Below are positions 36,491 to 45,604 of a DNA stretch of 64,000 bases, in pieces; position 1 is the first letter of the stretch, and each line of letters begins with the position of its first letter. Under the pieces are notes generated by a model. It worked only from the letters and a program-made list of their open reading frames with translations. It made no database searches and was not told the origin of the DNA. The position numbers and the translations under genes were made by a program. The stretch is from contig CAYGZQ010000006.1 in assembly GCA_964354375.1 (NCBI GenBank), forward strand, positions 25,055-89,054, written 5' to 3'. The stretch comes from CAYGZQ01 sp964354375 [NCBI: uncultured Planctomycetota bacterium]. GTDB taxonomy: Bacteria; JAJVIF01; JAPKYR01.

Positions 36491-37921
36491 ATGCGCTCCA
36501 ATCGAGTCGATCGCTTCACGATATCGGCCGCACTGTTTCTAATGGCCGGTCTGTGCCTCGTCCTCATCCAGTCGGGCTGCGACTTCCGCCCCAAGGCCCC
36601 GACCCGCCTCAGGATTCTTTTCACGAGCGACACGCAGGGCAATTTCACACCCTGCGGATGCGCGGGAGGTCCCCGCGGCGGCATGGAGCGGAGATCGACC
36701 GCGATTCGCCAGGCCCGCGAGACGGCGCCGGGGGCTGTGATTCTCCTGGACACCGGGAATTTCACAACGGGCCTGGGGAGCGAGGCCGAGCGCGTCAAGG
36801 CGGATTATGTCGCCCGCGCGATGGCGGAGATGAGATACGATGCGGTGAATGTGGGACGCATGGACGCGCGTCGCGCAAGGCTCGGAGTGCATGCCTACGA
36901 TCGGGAAGGCTTCCCGCTCACTTCCGCAGGATACACGTACAACGACGAACAGACCGCAGAGAGACGGTTCTCCTATCCCACGAGAATCGTCGTCGATGAG
37001 CAGGGCTTCAAGATCGGTATCGTGGGCAGCCCTCTCGACGAGCTGGACAAAAGCGACCTGGGATTCGAAAACGAGCCCACTGTCAGATGGGATGAACTGG
37101 CGGAGGTCATCGACAATGTGAGCGTCAAGGACGCTACCGGATTGATCATCCTGATCTCGGACGTCTCGGTTCCGCTGCAGCAGGCGGCCATCGCGGCTTC
37201 GCGGTTCCCGCTCGCGGGCATCGTGATCGCGGGCGAGTCCGCCCCCAGCGAGTACGTCGAGGAAAGAAGCGGCGCGGACATCAGTCGACCGATACTCATT
37301 CCGCGTGCGGCTAGCTGGGGACGGTCGCTGGGCGTTCTGGACCTCACCCTCTCCCTGCAGGGAGGGATCACGAGCTATCACATCGAGTACGTGGACCTGA
37401 ACGAGAGCATCGAGAAGGACCCCGCATTTGCAGCGATGACCGAGGAGTACCTGGCCGCACTGGAAAAAGCGGGCTTGAGCAAGGTGCCGGAGGTCAGGGA
37501 GGCGGGCTACACAGGCTCGAAATCCTGCCAGCCGTGCCATCCCGCGGAGTTCGACTCATGGCAGGCCACCCGTCACGCGGGCGCATGGGTGACGCTGGAG
37601 GGATCGGGGAGAATACGCGAGACAACCTGCGTTCCGTGCCATGCGACCGGCTACGCCGGGACTGACTCCATGCCTGAGCGACTGGTGCCTTACGAGCTCA
37701 GGGGAGTGGGCTGCGAATCATGCCACGGTCCGGGCGAGGTCCATATGGCATATCAGAAATGGAAAATCTACGGTGAGCTTACGGGCGAGGTCCGCGGAGA
37801 GGACCTGACCGACCCAATTGTGCGGACTCCCCCTGAGAAGACCTGTACCGCCTGTCACACCCCGCCATACGACGAAGGATGGGTGTACAGGGTCAAGCTC
37901 GATCGAGTTTTCCATGACTGA
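36491..37921 (+). CDS. Metallophosphoesterase/5'-nucleotidase-like domain fused to a tetraheme cytochrome
   Basis: This 476-residue protein has an N-terminal signal or lipoprotein anchor (LIQSGC). Residues about 38-310 resemble a calcineurin-like phosphoesterase of the 5'-nucleotidase type: ILFTSDTQGNFTPCGC, ILLDTGNF, YDAVNVG; catalytic histidines are not all evident. Residues about 350-450 carry four CxxCH heme sites: CQPCH, CVPCH, CESCH and CTACH, as in cytochrome c-554-like proteins. TACAAT ends six bases before the ATG and there is no ribosome site, so the message may be leaderless. It overlaps the next gene by eight bases. It probably acts in the periplasm, linked to electron transfer. 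Confidence 0.8.
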   Translation: MRSNRVDRFTISAALFLMAGLCLVLIQSGCDFRPKAPTRLRILFTSDTQGNFTPCGCAGGPRGGMERRSTAIRQARETAPGAVILLDTGNFTTGLGSEAERVKADYVARAMAEMRYDAVNVGRMDARRARLGVHAYDREGFPLTSAGYTYNDEQTAERRFSYPTRIVVDEQGFKIGIVGSPLDELDKSDLGFENEPTVRWDELAEVIDNVSVKDATGLIILISDVSVPLQQAAIAASRFPLAGIVIAGESAPSEYVEERSGADISRPILIPRAASWGRSLGVLDLTLSLQGGITSYHIEYVDLNESIEKDPAFAAMTEEYLAALEKAGLSKVPEVREAGYTGSKSCQPCHPAEFDSWQATRHAGAWVTLEGSGRIRETTCVPCHATGYAGTDSMPERLVPYELRGVGCESCHGPGEVHMAYQKWKIYGELTGEVRGEDLTDPIVRTPPEKTCTACHTPPYDEGWVYRVKLDRVFHD

Positions 37922-38822
37922 GAAACCCGAACAGACCGGTGCTCCCGACGGCTGGGTTCCGAGCCCGCTCGTCGCCATCCCGATCACCCTGCTGATCATT
38001 GTCGTGTGGTTCGTGGGATTCGTACTCATCGAACTCGCTTTCATATTACTGAGAGGTCAAGGGGCGGAACAGGGTCTCGATCTCGCCCTGACCCTGTTCG
38101 TATACAGCCTGGTTTTCTGCATTCTCTTCTGGAAACTTCTCGGAGTCGGAGACGTGTTCAAGGAAATCGGCCTCAAACTGACCCGGTCTCTCCCTGTTCA
38201 CTGGCTCGGTGGGGCGTTGATCGGAGGTGTCGGCTGCGGTCTTGCGTTTGCTTTGGTCGCCGTCTTCGGGGGGATTTCGCTTGAGATGTCGCCGCCGCCG
38301 GTTACCGAGCGGGCGGAAATCGGGACCTTCTCGTGGCTCGCAGGCATTATTTTTTTCATACTTTATGCCGGTGAAGAGGAAGTATTTTCGAGGGGACTCA
38401 TTTACCCGTTTCTGAAGCGCTCCGCGGGGGTCGCGTGGGCTGTTATTGCTTCCTCCATCGTTTTCAGCCTGTTTCATCTTCTCAACAACGAGTTTTCGCT
38501 GCTCGCGTTTCTCGACATCATCCTTGCCGGCGCTTTTCTGGCCCTGATGAGGGAGCTGACCGGGAATCTGTGGCTCGCATGGGGAGCGCATTTCGGCTGG
38601 AATTTCTCGCTTGTGGCGGCGGGGGTGCCGGTAAGCGGAATGATAGCGCGGCTGAATCCTCAGAACTGGCACACGGCGATGTCGGGACCCGACCGGCTCA
38701 CCGGCGGAGCGTTCGGACCAGAGGGCGGTCTGAGCGGGATAGTCGCGGACACGGTGCTCGTGATGATAATGATTCTGCTGATCGTTGAGAGAGACAGACG
38801 TGCACGGGTACGAAGATCGTGA
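37914..38822 (+). CDS. CPBP family intramembrane metalloprotease
   Basis: This 302-residue protein has several membrane segments. The CPBP (CaaX protease and bacteriocin-processing) motifs are present: AGEEEVFSRGLIYPFL (EExxxR), FSLFHLLN (FxxxH) and WGAHFGWNFS (HxxxN). These provide the metal ligands of a membrane-embedded protease. The start at 37914 overlaps the stop region of the phosphoesterase-cytochrome gene by eight bases, so the two are co-translated. It converges on the RseB-like gene with an 18-bp gap. Substrate unknown. Confidence 0.9.
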   Translation: MTEKPEQTGAPDGWVPSPLVAIPITLLIIVVWFVGFVLIELAFILLRGQGAEQGLDLALTLFVYSLVFCILFWKLLGVGDVFKEIGLKLTRSLPVHWLGGALIGGVGCGLAFALVAVFGGISLEMSPPPVTERAEIGTFSWLAGIIFFILYAGEEEVFSRGLIYPFLKRSAGVAWAVIASSIVFSLFHLLNNEFSLLAFLDIILAGAFLALMRELTGNLWLAWGAHFGWNFSLVAAGVPVSGMIARLNPQNWHTAMSGPDRLTGGAFGPEGGLSGIVADTVLVMIMILLIVERDRRARVRRS

Positions 38823-38840
38823 GAACGGCCGATTCCCTTC

Positions 38841-40019
38841 TCAGTAGCCCTGATCGGGAGGAGGCTGGTCGCCGCCGCGGAAGCGCCCTCGCCACTCATC
38901 GCCTCCGGGTGGACGGTCGAGCGGCCGGTCGCCGTTACCCATCGGCGGAGGAGGCATGATCCCCGGCCCTGCATCCTCGGGAGGCTTGGGGATACTGTCG
39001 GCAACACGTCGGACAAGCTCGGGGGCGACCTCACCAAGCACCATCACTATCGAATTCGGGAAGGCTCTTATCGCCATCGAAGTGTGAAAAATCGATTCGA
39101 CCTGCTTTGATTTCGATTTCAGCGCCTGGTCAATCGCGCCCGGATCGAAGCCGGCTTCAGTAAGCCTTTGCCGGGGGAACTGGATTACGGAGATAGTGTT
39201 CAGTCCGTCCGAATAGACGACCTGGAAATGTCCGGCTCCCGCCATCGGACCCTGGGGACCTTTGCGCATCCCGCCCAATCCCGTGCCCGGCAACATGCCC
39301 TCGAAATCCATGGACGGCACTAACCCGCCGGACATCCGACCCCCAGCCATTTTGAAACCGTCCGGCAGCCATTCGGGTAGAACCATGACCGGATTCGTGT
39401 CAATGAAATCTTTCACTTCCTCCACAGACATAAGCTTGCGGTCCGCGAGAAACGGCGGAACCCGAAAGGGCTCTTCCGACCGGCCCGGCCGATCAGAGCT
39501 TTCGAAACCGGTTACCCTCTTGTACCGATAGCCGCGGATCAGGCGTCCCCTAAGATCCAGCCGTCTCCATCCGAGCGTGTAACCTTCTTTGGGATCCACC
39601 CACAGCTCCAGGGAATCGCCCTTGTAGCCGGTGGGCGAGAGCCTCACTCTTTCGGCCGATCTCCCTGCGACACGTATTCTGCCCATGCCGCGGATCGACA
39701 GCCGGTCCAGAAACGCATCGTTGAGCTCCGTCTGCGGGAACATGGTTTCCAGGTAGCTCTTGAGGAGAGGGTACCTGGGATAATCGGACAGGTCGACCCT
39801 GACTCGATACTCGCGCGATCCGAGGCGGTACTCGAGCATTCGCTCTCCGGACGGAGTGCCCTTCTGAGCGCGATTCCATGCAAGGCGCACGAGGTCCCTG
39901 CATTGAGCATTCGAGAGACGTCCGGGTCTCTGCCACCAGAGGAAGGCGGCGAGCAGGATGACCCCTACGGCAACAATCGCCAGGCCGACAGAGAGGACTA
40001 TTTTCACCGGTTTCGTCAT
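38841..40019 (-). CDS. RseB/MucB-like regulatory protein
   Basis: This 392-residue protein has one N-terminal membrane helix (about 7-28). The extracytoplasmic part has the LolA/RseB-like pattern: a segment GYKGDSLELWVDPKEGYTL and LIRGYRYKRVTGFE, then a second domain with VMVLPEWLPDGFKM and YSDGLNTISVIQF. The C-terminal 45 residues are Pro/Gly/Asp-rich. It is the last gene of the sigma/anti-sigma operon, 18 bp after the zinc-finger anti-sigma gene. In known systems RseB binds the anti-sigma factor and senses envelope lipoprotein stress. The start is ATG 40019; a TTG five codons earlier is possible. Confidence 0.7.
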   Translation of the reverse strand: MTKPVKIVLSVGLAIVAVGVILLAAFLWWQRPGRLSNAQCRDLVRLAWNRAQKGTPSGERMLEYRLGSREYRVRVDLSDYPRYPLLKSYLETMFPQTELNDAFLDRLSIRGMGRIRVAGRSAERVRLSPTGYKGDSLELWVDPKEGYTLGWRRLDLRGRLIRGYRYKRVTGFESSDRPGRSEEPFRVPPFLADRKLMSVEEVKDFIDTNPVMVLPEWLPDGFKMAGGRMSGGLVPSMDFEGMLPGTGLGGMRKGPQGPMAGAGHFQVVYSDGLNTISVIQFPRQRLTEAGFDPGAIDQALKSKSKQVESIFHTSMAIRAFPNSIVMVLGEVAPELVRRVADSIPKPPEDAGPGIMPPPPMGNGDRPLDRPPGGDEWRGRFRGGDQPPPDQGY

Positions 40020-40037
40020 TTTCGATTCCGTCAACCT

Positions 40038-40583
40038 CTATTTTCCAGCAGGCTCGAAGATGTCGTTGGGGGTGTTTCGAACAACCCTCCAGACGGCGAT
40101 CGCCTGCCCTCCGGTGGCGGCCGGGTCGGCCATGAAGTCGCCCGACGTCGCCAGTATGTGATTATCAAGCGCTCCGACGATCATCGCGTCGAACGCGGCA
40201 TTCTGAAAATTGTCGAGACCGGGAGCAGGCGCGATCTTCGGGGCCTGGTCCCCCCTCGGCAGGGAAACCAGCAGAACGAGAGCGAGGACGAAGGCGATAG
40301 CCGCGACCATCGCAGGGCGGGGATCTCTTTTCCGCGCCGGGCTCGGTATGCCTTCGGCCTCGAGACGTTCTCTCAGCGCATTTATGAAAGCCTCTCTTTC
40401 TCCTTCGGGGACCTCGACAGCCTTCAGATCCCTGAGAAGATCGCGCATCCTGACAAGCCGATCGAGCTCCGCGGTGCAATCCGGACATCTCTCGAGGTGA
40501 TGCTCGATCTCGGCGAACTCGGAGCCCTCGAGCTCGCCGTCAAGATAGGGGTTCAGAAGCAGTTTGCACTTTTCGCAGTCCAT
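40038..40583 (-). CDS. Zinc-finger anti-sigma factor
   Basis: This 181-residue protein begins MDCEKCKLLLNPYLDGELEG, with HHLERCPDC at about residues 28-36. This H-x3-C-x2-C set with the first Cys pair is the mark of zinc-binding anti-sigma domains. A single membrane helix follows (about 92-110, AAIAFVLALVLLVSL) and then a short periplasmic tail. It is encoded 28 bp after the sigma factor and before the RseB-like protein, so it presumably holds the sigma factor at the membrane. Confidence 0.85.
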   Translation of the reverse strand: MDCEKCKLLLNPYLDGELEGSEFAEIEHHLERCPDCTAELDRLVRMRDLLRDLKAVEVPEGEREAFINALRERLEAEGIPSPARKRDPRPAMVAAIAFVLALVLLVSLPRGDQAPKIAPAPGLDNFQNAAFDAMIVGALDNHILATSGDFMADPAATGGQAIAVWRVVRNTPNDIFEPAGK

Positions 40584-40611
40584 GGTTTTCCCGTTCGATT
40601 CCGCTCTGATG

Positions 40612-41184
40612 CTATATGGCGTCCATCTCCTCAAGGATTCGCTTCAATTCCGCCCTGGCGCGCGCGAGTCGGCTTTTCACAGTGCCCATGTTGATGTTCA
40701 GGCTCTCCGCGATCTCCTCGTAGGTGAGGCCCTCAAGCTCTCGAAGGACGAGAATGTTCTGGAAGATCGGATCGAGTTTCCCCAGCGCGATCCGGACCAT
40801 CCTGACTCTCTCCGACCGCCCGAGGACGTCCTCAGGCGAGTCCGGGCCGTCGGGAAGCCTGGCCTCGATCGAGTCCCGCTCCTCCGCACCGTCGAGGCTG
40901 ACCAGTTCGAGCCGCTTCTTTCGGAGCCTGTCGATGCAGTAATTGGAGGCGATCCTGAACAGCCATGTATAGAAATTCGAGCGCTTCCCGAACTGTGGGA
41001 GAGCCTGGTAGGCCTTGATGAAAATCTCCTGGAGCGCATCATCCAGATCGTCCTCCCGATGAAGATGATGAAAAACCAGCGCCCGGACGCGCCCGTAGTA
41101 GACTCTCACGAGATCCTCGAACGCCTGATTGTCGCCGGAAAGGACACGGGAGACGAGGCGGCTGTCGCGCGCCCGCACCGCCAT
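40612..41184 (-). CDS. ECF-type RNA polymerase sigma factor
   Basis: This 190-residue protein has region 2 at about residues 18-90 (FEDLVRVYYGRVRALVFHH, DDALQEIFIKAYQAL, FYTWLFRIASNYCIDRLRK) and region 4 at about 130-185 (ILVLRELEGLTYEEIAESL, GTVKSRLARARAELKRIL). The ATG at 41184 gives the usual family length. A GTG at 41232 would add 16 residues, and longer forms would run into the upstream lipoprotein gene. It is followed by its anti-sigma gene and the RseB-like gene. Target genes are unknown, but envelope stress is the expected theme. Confidence 0.9.
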   Translation of the reverse strand: MAVRARDSRLVSRVLSGDNQAFEDLVRVYYGRVRALVFHHLHREDDLDDALQEIFIKAYQALPQFGKRSNFYTWLFRIASNYCIDRLRKKRLELVSLDGAEERDSIEARLPDGPDSPEDVLGRSERVRMVRIALGKLDPIFQNILVLRELEGLTYEEIAESLNINMGTVKSRLARARAELKRILEEMDAI

Positions 41185-41359
41185 TACACTGTCGGCGGCC
41201 TCGCGGGGGGTTATGCGAGTCTCCTCTTTCACGCTCTCGCCGTATCCCTTTTCTGCGGGACAATCGGCTTCTCCATACCGGGTCGAAAGGTTGGACGAAT
41301 TAGGAACGGCAAAGTTCCCACCGCTCGTGGACAGGACATTCCTGGCGAATCGGGCATCC

Positions 41360-41755
41360 TCATTGGGTTTTGCTGGGCAGCACGAAATCAATCTCGGTCC
41401 CGCCGGAGGACCCCATCGGAAGAAGGATCACGGTGAAGTCGGCGGTATCGAATGCAAGGGCCTCTTTTCGTTCGTCGCGGGTGACCGGCTGGACGCCCAG
41501 AAGCCTGGTGTAGTAGTCCCTGACCTTCTCAATGGAGTCCTGAGTTTCGTAGACGTGGGTGGCGCGTCTCACCGAGCCGGGATAGATGGGAAGCCCCTCG
41601 TCTTTCACGTCGGAGGCGGTTCCCTCCTCCACGATTCCCCTGGGAAGGCCGCCGGGTCCGGGCTGGTTGACCTCAACTCGTTTCGGGCAGCCGACAACCA
41701 AAGCTAAGCATGCCGCGGTCAGAACAAGCGCCGACAGGCGGGAAAAGCGTCCCAT
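41360..41755 (-). CDS. Small lipoprotein
   Basis: This 131-residue protein has lipobox ALVVGC (Cys about 23). The mature part is a small domain with LPIYPGSVRRATHVYETQDS and VRDYYTRLLG, then FTVILLPMGSSGGTE, similar in pattern to short secreted domains that follow PGS, but no family is assigned. It lies 24 bp after the 70-residue lipoprotein and about 175 bp before the sigma factor start, possibly in the same operon. Confidence 0.65.
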   Translation of the reverse strand: MGRFSRLSALVLTAACLALVVGCPKRVEVNQPGPGGLPRGIVEEGTASDVKDEGLPIYPGSVRRATHVYETQDSIEKVRDYYTRLLGVQPVTRDERKEALAFDTADFTVILLPMGSSGGTEIDFVLPSKTQ

Positions 41756-41779
41756 TGCAGTCCTCCGTTACGACGACCG

Positions 41780-41992
41780 TCAGCCACCCGTATTCTCTGT
41801 CGCGGGCGGTGTCGTTGTCTCCCCGCCCGTCGGTTGCTGGCCTGGCTGCTCCTGCTTGAGCTTCTCCACGTCAACCTGCTGCTCCTTCGAACGATTCGGG
41901 TTCTCACCCTCGTATCCTCCGGGCACGCAGGATGACATTGCCGGAACGACAAACAGCGCTGCCAGAAGAAGGATTGTGATGAGTCGTCTCAT
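41780..41992 (-). CDS. Very small Pro/Gln/Thr-rich lipoprotein
   Basis: This 70-residue protein has a signal ending in AMSSC. The mature 50 residues are low-complexity (VEKLKQEQPGQQPTGGE, TTTPPATENTGG) and probably unstructured. GGGAGA lies ten bases before the ATG. It lies just upstream of the other small lipoprotein; the pair precedes the sigma factor gene. Confidence 0.6.
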   Translation of the reverse strand: MRRLITILLLAALFVVPAMSSCVPGGYEGENPNRSKEQQVDVEKLKQEQPGQQPTGGETTTPPATENTGG

Positions 41993-42096
41993 AGAACTTG
42001 GTCTCCCTGGTCTATAGTCGACATTCTGTCGGTAGGATACGGGCCCATGCTCCCGTTCTTAAACGGATTATATGAACGTTTAGCCCCGTGTGTCAA

Positions 42097-42122
42097 GAAA
42101 ACGGGCTCCGATGTCGGAGCCC
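42097..42122 (-). terminator. Terminator of the 42155 lipoprotein gene
   Basis: CGGGCTCCGA (42101-42110) pairs with TCGGAGCCCG (42113-42122) across two bases. On the minus strand it is followed by TTTTCTTG. Confidence 0.8.
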
Positions 42123-42154
42123 GAAGGAGGAAGGAGGAAAAGAGAACAAGAGAA

Positions 42155-43351
42155 TCAGTCCTGGACTTCGATTTCGAAGACGAAGTCGAGCCCATCGCCG
42201 TAACAGTCATCGCAGCCGTCCATTACCACGGAGATCGCGTATGGGTAAATCCCCGGTGGGCCCTTGTACTCATCGTCAGGCCACCGCATCAGGGTCAGAA
42301 TGTACTCGTATACCCCGTTGTCTTCAGACACCAGCTCGATGTCCTTCCAAATGGCGCCCCCGTTCCCATACAGGTACGTATACAACCCGAAGTCAAGCCC
42401 TGGATGGTGGTATGGATTGCACTCCGCGCAAGGATGCTGGTACAGCTTGAAGTGAACATATGCGTCCTGTGTTGGACTGACCGGGCCAGAGACGTCAAGA
42501 AGCTCGCACCTATAGGGGCCGTGCTGGTTAGCTCGCCGGTCGAAATCTGTTGCCGGATCAGTCACGGGAGTAACCACAGGCGGCTCCCAATGAGCAATAA
42601 CCACGTATCCGAACCTAATCTCTTTCCCCTCGGGAAGCCACAATTCATAAGTCCTTGAGGCAGCGCCGGTTGTGTGGAACATGTTTCTCTGAGAATCCGT
42701 ATAGTACAGTCGATAGGGCCAGATAAGCACGGTCCCAGGGTACTCGTCCCAGAACGACTCGCCCCCGAGCTTGCCCTCGATGAACCACTTCCAGTCCGGC
42801 TCATCAGGCCAAAAATTCGGCCAGTTGAAACCGCCTGAATATCCATCTGGATTAAGCATCTGCGAGCCGCCCTCGTATCTCCATGAGATGCCCCATGGTG
42901 CCTTCCCGTATTCCGACGGCCTGACCAGACTCGTGGTGAAGGGAAATTGGATGCCGCCCTGAACATCGAAGCCGGTATACTCTTTGTGTCCGGGCCAGGG
43001 GTGGCGAAGCTGAACCGTGACATCCAGCCTGTTCGGCCCTACGATATTCTTGCTGACCAACTGCAGGCAGCTTGTGCATGGATTCTGCTCCAGAAATCCC
43101 ACCACATTCAACTGAAAAGCCACGGATCTCAAGGGGACGAAGCTGACTTCCGATCGGTCCGCAGAGATACATCCATCCCAGACTCCCCAAAGGACTTGAT
43201 TCTCTGGGGGTTGCAATGCAGTCGGGGTCCCCAACGCTGCAGGGAATTGACCGGAGGCGGAGTTCGCAGGTACAACCGGATCGGCACCGGCACACGAAAG
43301 CGCAACAGCGGCAACGAGAAGAACAATTGCAGACAAGATCAAGTGTTTCAC
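42155..43351 (-). CDS. Lipoprotein of the shared-module family, module only
   Basis: This 398-residue protein has lipobox ALSC and consists almost only of the shared module: LWGVWDG, VPLRSVAFQLNVVGFLEQ, PCTSCL, RHPWPG, YTGFDVQGG, LNPDGYSGGFNW, FGYVVIAHWEPP. It shows what the module looks like without an added C-terminal domain. Several Cys pairs (CAEC, CDDC) may form disulfides. The start is GTG at 43351 with GGAGG eight bases upstream; a strong terminator follows. Surface exposure is inferred. Confidence 0.8.
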   Translation of the reverse strand: MKHLILSAIVLLVAAVALSCAGADPVVPANSASGQFPAALGTPTALQPPENQVLWGVWDGCISADRSEVSFVPLRSVAFQLNVVGFLEQNPCTSCLQLVSKNIVGPNRLDVTVQLRHPWPGHKEYTGFDVQGGIQFPFTTSLVRPSEYGKAPWGISWRYEGGSQMLNPDGYSGGFNWPNFWPDEPDWKWFIEGKLGGESFWDEYPGTVLIWPYRLYYTDSQRNMFHTTGAASRTYELWLPEGKEIRFGYVVIAHWEPPVVTPVTDPATDFDRRANQHGPYRCELLDVSGPVSPTQDAYVHFKLYQHPCAECNPYHHPGLDFGLYTYLYGNGGAIWKDIELVSEDNGVYEYILTLMRWPDDEYKGPPGIYPYAISVVMDGCDDCYGDGLDFVFEIEVQD

Positions 43352-43388
43352 TGTAAGCCTCCCTCCATGATTTTACCACGAAATAGCG

Positions 43389-43423
43389 CCGACAAAAGAA
43401 AAACGCCCGGACGGAGCCGGGCG
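43389..43423 (-). terminator. Terminator of the lgt gene
   Basis: CGCCCGG (43404-43410) pairs with CCGGGCG (43417-43423). On the minus strand it is followed by TTTTTCTTTTG, and there is a T-run on the plus-strand side too, so it may work in both directions. Confidence 0.75.
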
Positions 43424-43456
43424 TAGCTGTTCAGTTTTTTGTCGACCGGAGGCGGC

Positions 43457-44779
43457 CTATAGATCCTTGTCCTCCTCCTCGTCTTCCTCTTCATCGTACG
43501 CCAGGTCCTCGTCGGGCTCTCCTTCCCCAGCTTCCTCCTTGCCTTCTTCATCCACATGCTCCGCGGCCGCTTCTTCCGCCGGTGCTTCGACCGCTTCCTC
43601 TTCGGGCTCCTCTTCCTCCTCCTCCTCTTCCTCAGGTTCGGCCTTGGGTTTGACCGCCGGAGCCTTTCCTTCCCTGAGCAGCCTGGTGAGCATCGCCCTG
43701 CGCTTCAGGTCCTGCATGAGGAAGAGCGCGACAATGCCCAGAATCAGGCTGGCAAGCTGAGCCACGGTGATGAACTGCCAGAGGACGATCGATGAGCCGA
43801 TTTTCTCGAGCTCGGGAGCATCCGGGTTGCCGAATCGGAAGTTCTCGACGAGGAAACGAAGGACGGAATACAGCCAGACAAACATCAGGAACACGTGTCC
43901 CTTGAACGCCTTGTGCTTCCGGAAATTGATCAGGTACCAGAAGATAAGGATGGCGCCTACGGCCTCGTAGAGCTGAGCGGGATGCCGGGCGTACTGGCCG
44001 ATCGCCGCGTGACCGGCGTCGTACAGCGCCGCTTTCCAGGCCGGCATGTCGCGCGCTCCCCACGTCTCCGCGTTCGGGAAGATGAACCAGTTCCTGAAGG
44101 GGAAATTGGCGTTGTTGTCGACGGCGTAGCACTTGATGCCGTAGCAGCAGCCGTTCAGGAAGCAGCCGATGCGTCCGAAGAACATGCCCAGCGGGACACC
44201 CGGGATCGCGAAGTCGACAATTCTCCAGTAATCGAGACCCTTGATCCAGCAGTAAATCCAACCGAAAGCCAGCGCGCCCATGATACCGCCGTGAATCGAG
44301 AGCCCGCCTTCGGTGATTTTCAGAACGTTCTTCAGATGCTCGCCGGCGTACTGACTCGGCTGCGTGGCGACATAGATGAGCCTCGCACCGATGATCGAGC
44401 CGACGATTATGAACACCATGAGGTCCAGGATGGTGTCCGCCTCCACCTGCGGATCCTCGCGCTTCCCCTGGACAATCAGCCATATCGTGCCGATCACGAA
44501 CGACAGCATGAGCATGAAACCGTAGCTGTAGATCGAGATATGCTCGAAGGTATAGTTGGGCGGATAGTCTTTCGCGAACCACGCCTGGAAAACGAAATAC
44601 GCGATCGCGTTCCCCACGACCAGGAAACCGAGGCTCAGAACCAGAGCGGCGGTGAACCGCATCTTCCTCGCGCTGGCGTAGGACTGGGCCAGAGCCAGAA
44701 GGAGTAGGCTCACGATGATGAGAAGCAGCCAGAGGGGATTGAGCTGCCTGGAGCCGAAGTATATTAGAATCTTATACAC
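43457..44779 (-). CDS. lgt: Prolipoprotein diacylglyceryl transferase with acidic C-terminal tail
   Basis: This 440-residue membrane protein carries the Lgt signature regions: GGLSIHGGIMGALAFG, GRIGCFLNGCCYG, HPAQLYEA, and multiple membrane helices. Lgt moves diacylglycerol from phosphatidylglycerol to the lipobox Cys, needed by the many lipoproteins encoded here. The usual family ends near the last helix. This one continues with about 75 residues that are mostly Glu with Pro, Ala and Asp, a low-complexity tail whose job is unknown. GTG at 44779 is preferred over an upstream start because GGAGG lies five bases before it. Confidence 0.9.
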   Translation of the reverse strand: MYKILIYFGSRQLNPLWLLLIIVSLLLLALAQSYASARKMRFTAALVLSLGFLVVGNAIAYFVFQAWFAKDYPPNYTFEHISIYSYGFMLMLSFVIGTIWLIVQGKREDPQVEADTILDLMVFIIVGSIIGARLIYVATQPSQYAGEHLKNVLKITEGGLSIHGGIMGALAFGWIYCWIKGLDYWRIVDFAIPGVPLGMFFGRIGCFLNGCCYGIKCYAVDNNANFPFRNWFIFPNAETWGARDMPAWKAALYDAGHAAIGQYARHPAQLYEAVGAILIFWYLINFRKHKAFKGHVFLMFVWLYSVLRFLVENFRFGNPDAPELEKIGSSIVLWQFITVAQLASLILGIVALFLMQDLKRRAMLTRLLREGKAPAVKPKAEPEEEEEEEEEPEEEAVEAPAEEAAAEHVDEEGKEEAGEGEPDEDLAYDEEEDEEEDKDL

Positions 44780-44974
44780 ATACGCCTCCGCGTGCGTCCA
44801 TGCCGGGCGCGCGCTTTTTGGGCACACGTATTATCATCCGGCCGAGTGCCCGGTTCAACGAATCAGGAAGCATATCAGTATAACTTCGGGATAGTCAACC
44901 CCGTGGGGGGTAACCGGCGACAGGAATCCACTGCAGACCGCCCCGGGGGGAAGTCCACATTCCTGAACGGCTGG

Positions 44975-45424
44975 TCAAAACTCATGCGCCAGGTCTTCAA
45001 GGATCGGGACAGCTGCAACGCCTGCGATCAGGATGATGAGGAGAAACAGCACACCGAGGATGAGAAGGATGATGTTGATCCAGAACGTCACGACGAGGAA
45101 TCCGACGCCGGGAAGGGACTGTCCGGCCAGTTTTTCCATCCTTCTTCCCTCGCTCATGACGACGATATTGACGATAAACCCGGGCAGCCAAAAGAGGCCG
45201 TAGAGGAAAAGTATGAGGACGTAGGCGATCTCGTAGCTGTGCATTCTGGCCATAGCCTGCTCGGGACCGCCGCCGGAGTAATATGCCGGCTGAGCTGGCT
45301 GCCGGGGATACTGGGGCGGCGGATACTGAGGCTGCTGAAGCCTCTGCTGGGGATACTGCTGCTGATACTGGTCAGGCTGATTTGTCTCAGGCTGATCGTA
45401 CTGGGGCTCGACTGGATAAGACAT
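44975..45424 (-). CDS. Membrane protein with Gln/Pro-rich N-terminus (paralog 1)
   Basis: This 149-residue protein has residues 1-55 Gln/Pro/Tyr-rich (QYQQQYPQQRLQQPQYPPP), followed by two membrane hairpins (YVLILFLYGLFWLPGFIVN and ITFWINIILLILGVLFLL-like). Between them is a conserved RRMEKLAGQSLPG turn. AAGGAGGAG lies upstream. It is clearly related to the smaller protein at 45605, which lacks most of the Gln/Pro tail. No family is recognised; an envelope-facing tail is possible. Confidence 0.65.
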   Translation of the reverse strand: MSYPVEPQYDQPETNQPDQYQQQYPQQRLQQPQYPPPQYPRQPAQPAYYSGGGPEQAMARMHSYEIAYVLILFLYGLFWLPGFIVNIVVMSEGRRMEKLAGQSLPGVGFLVVTFWINIILLILGVLFLLIILIAGVAAVPILEDLAHEF

Positions 45425-45604
45425 TTGGACGGCTCCTCCTTGATGTCCCGGGGTCGAGAGCGCCCGGGTATGAGTGGACAAGACACAGACTGATTTTCAT
45501 GGCAAACGCCGAAATGAGACTTCCATCTCTCCGACGCGGCGGACATATAGGCGGCACGAGGACCAAGCAGGAGTTACTCACCCCTGAAATCGCGCCGTTG
45601 GGTT

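Noticed and set aside
43467-43760. A Ser-rich 97-codon frame opposite the Lgt tail
   Set aside because: The Ser run is merely the complement of the Glu codons in the acidic tail.
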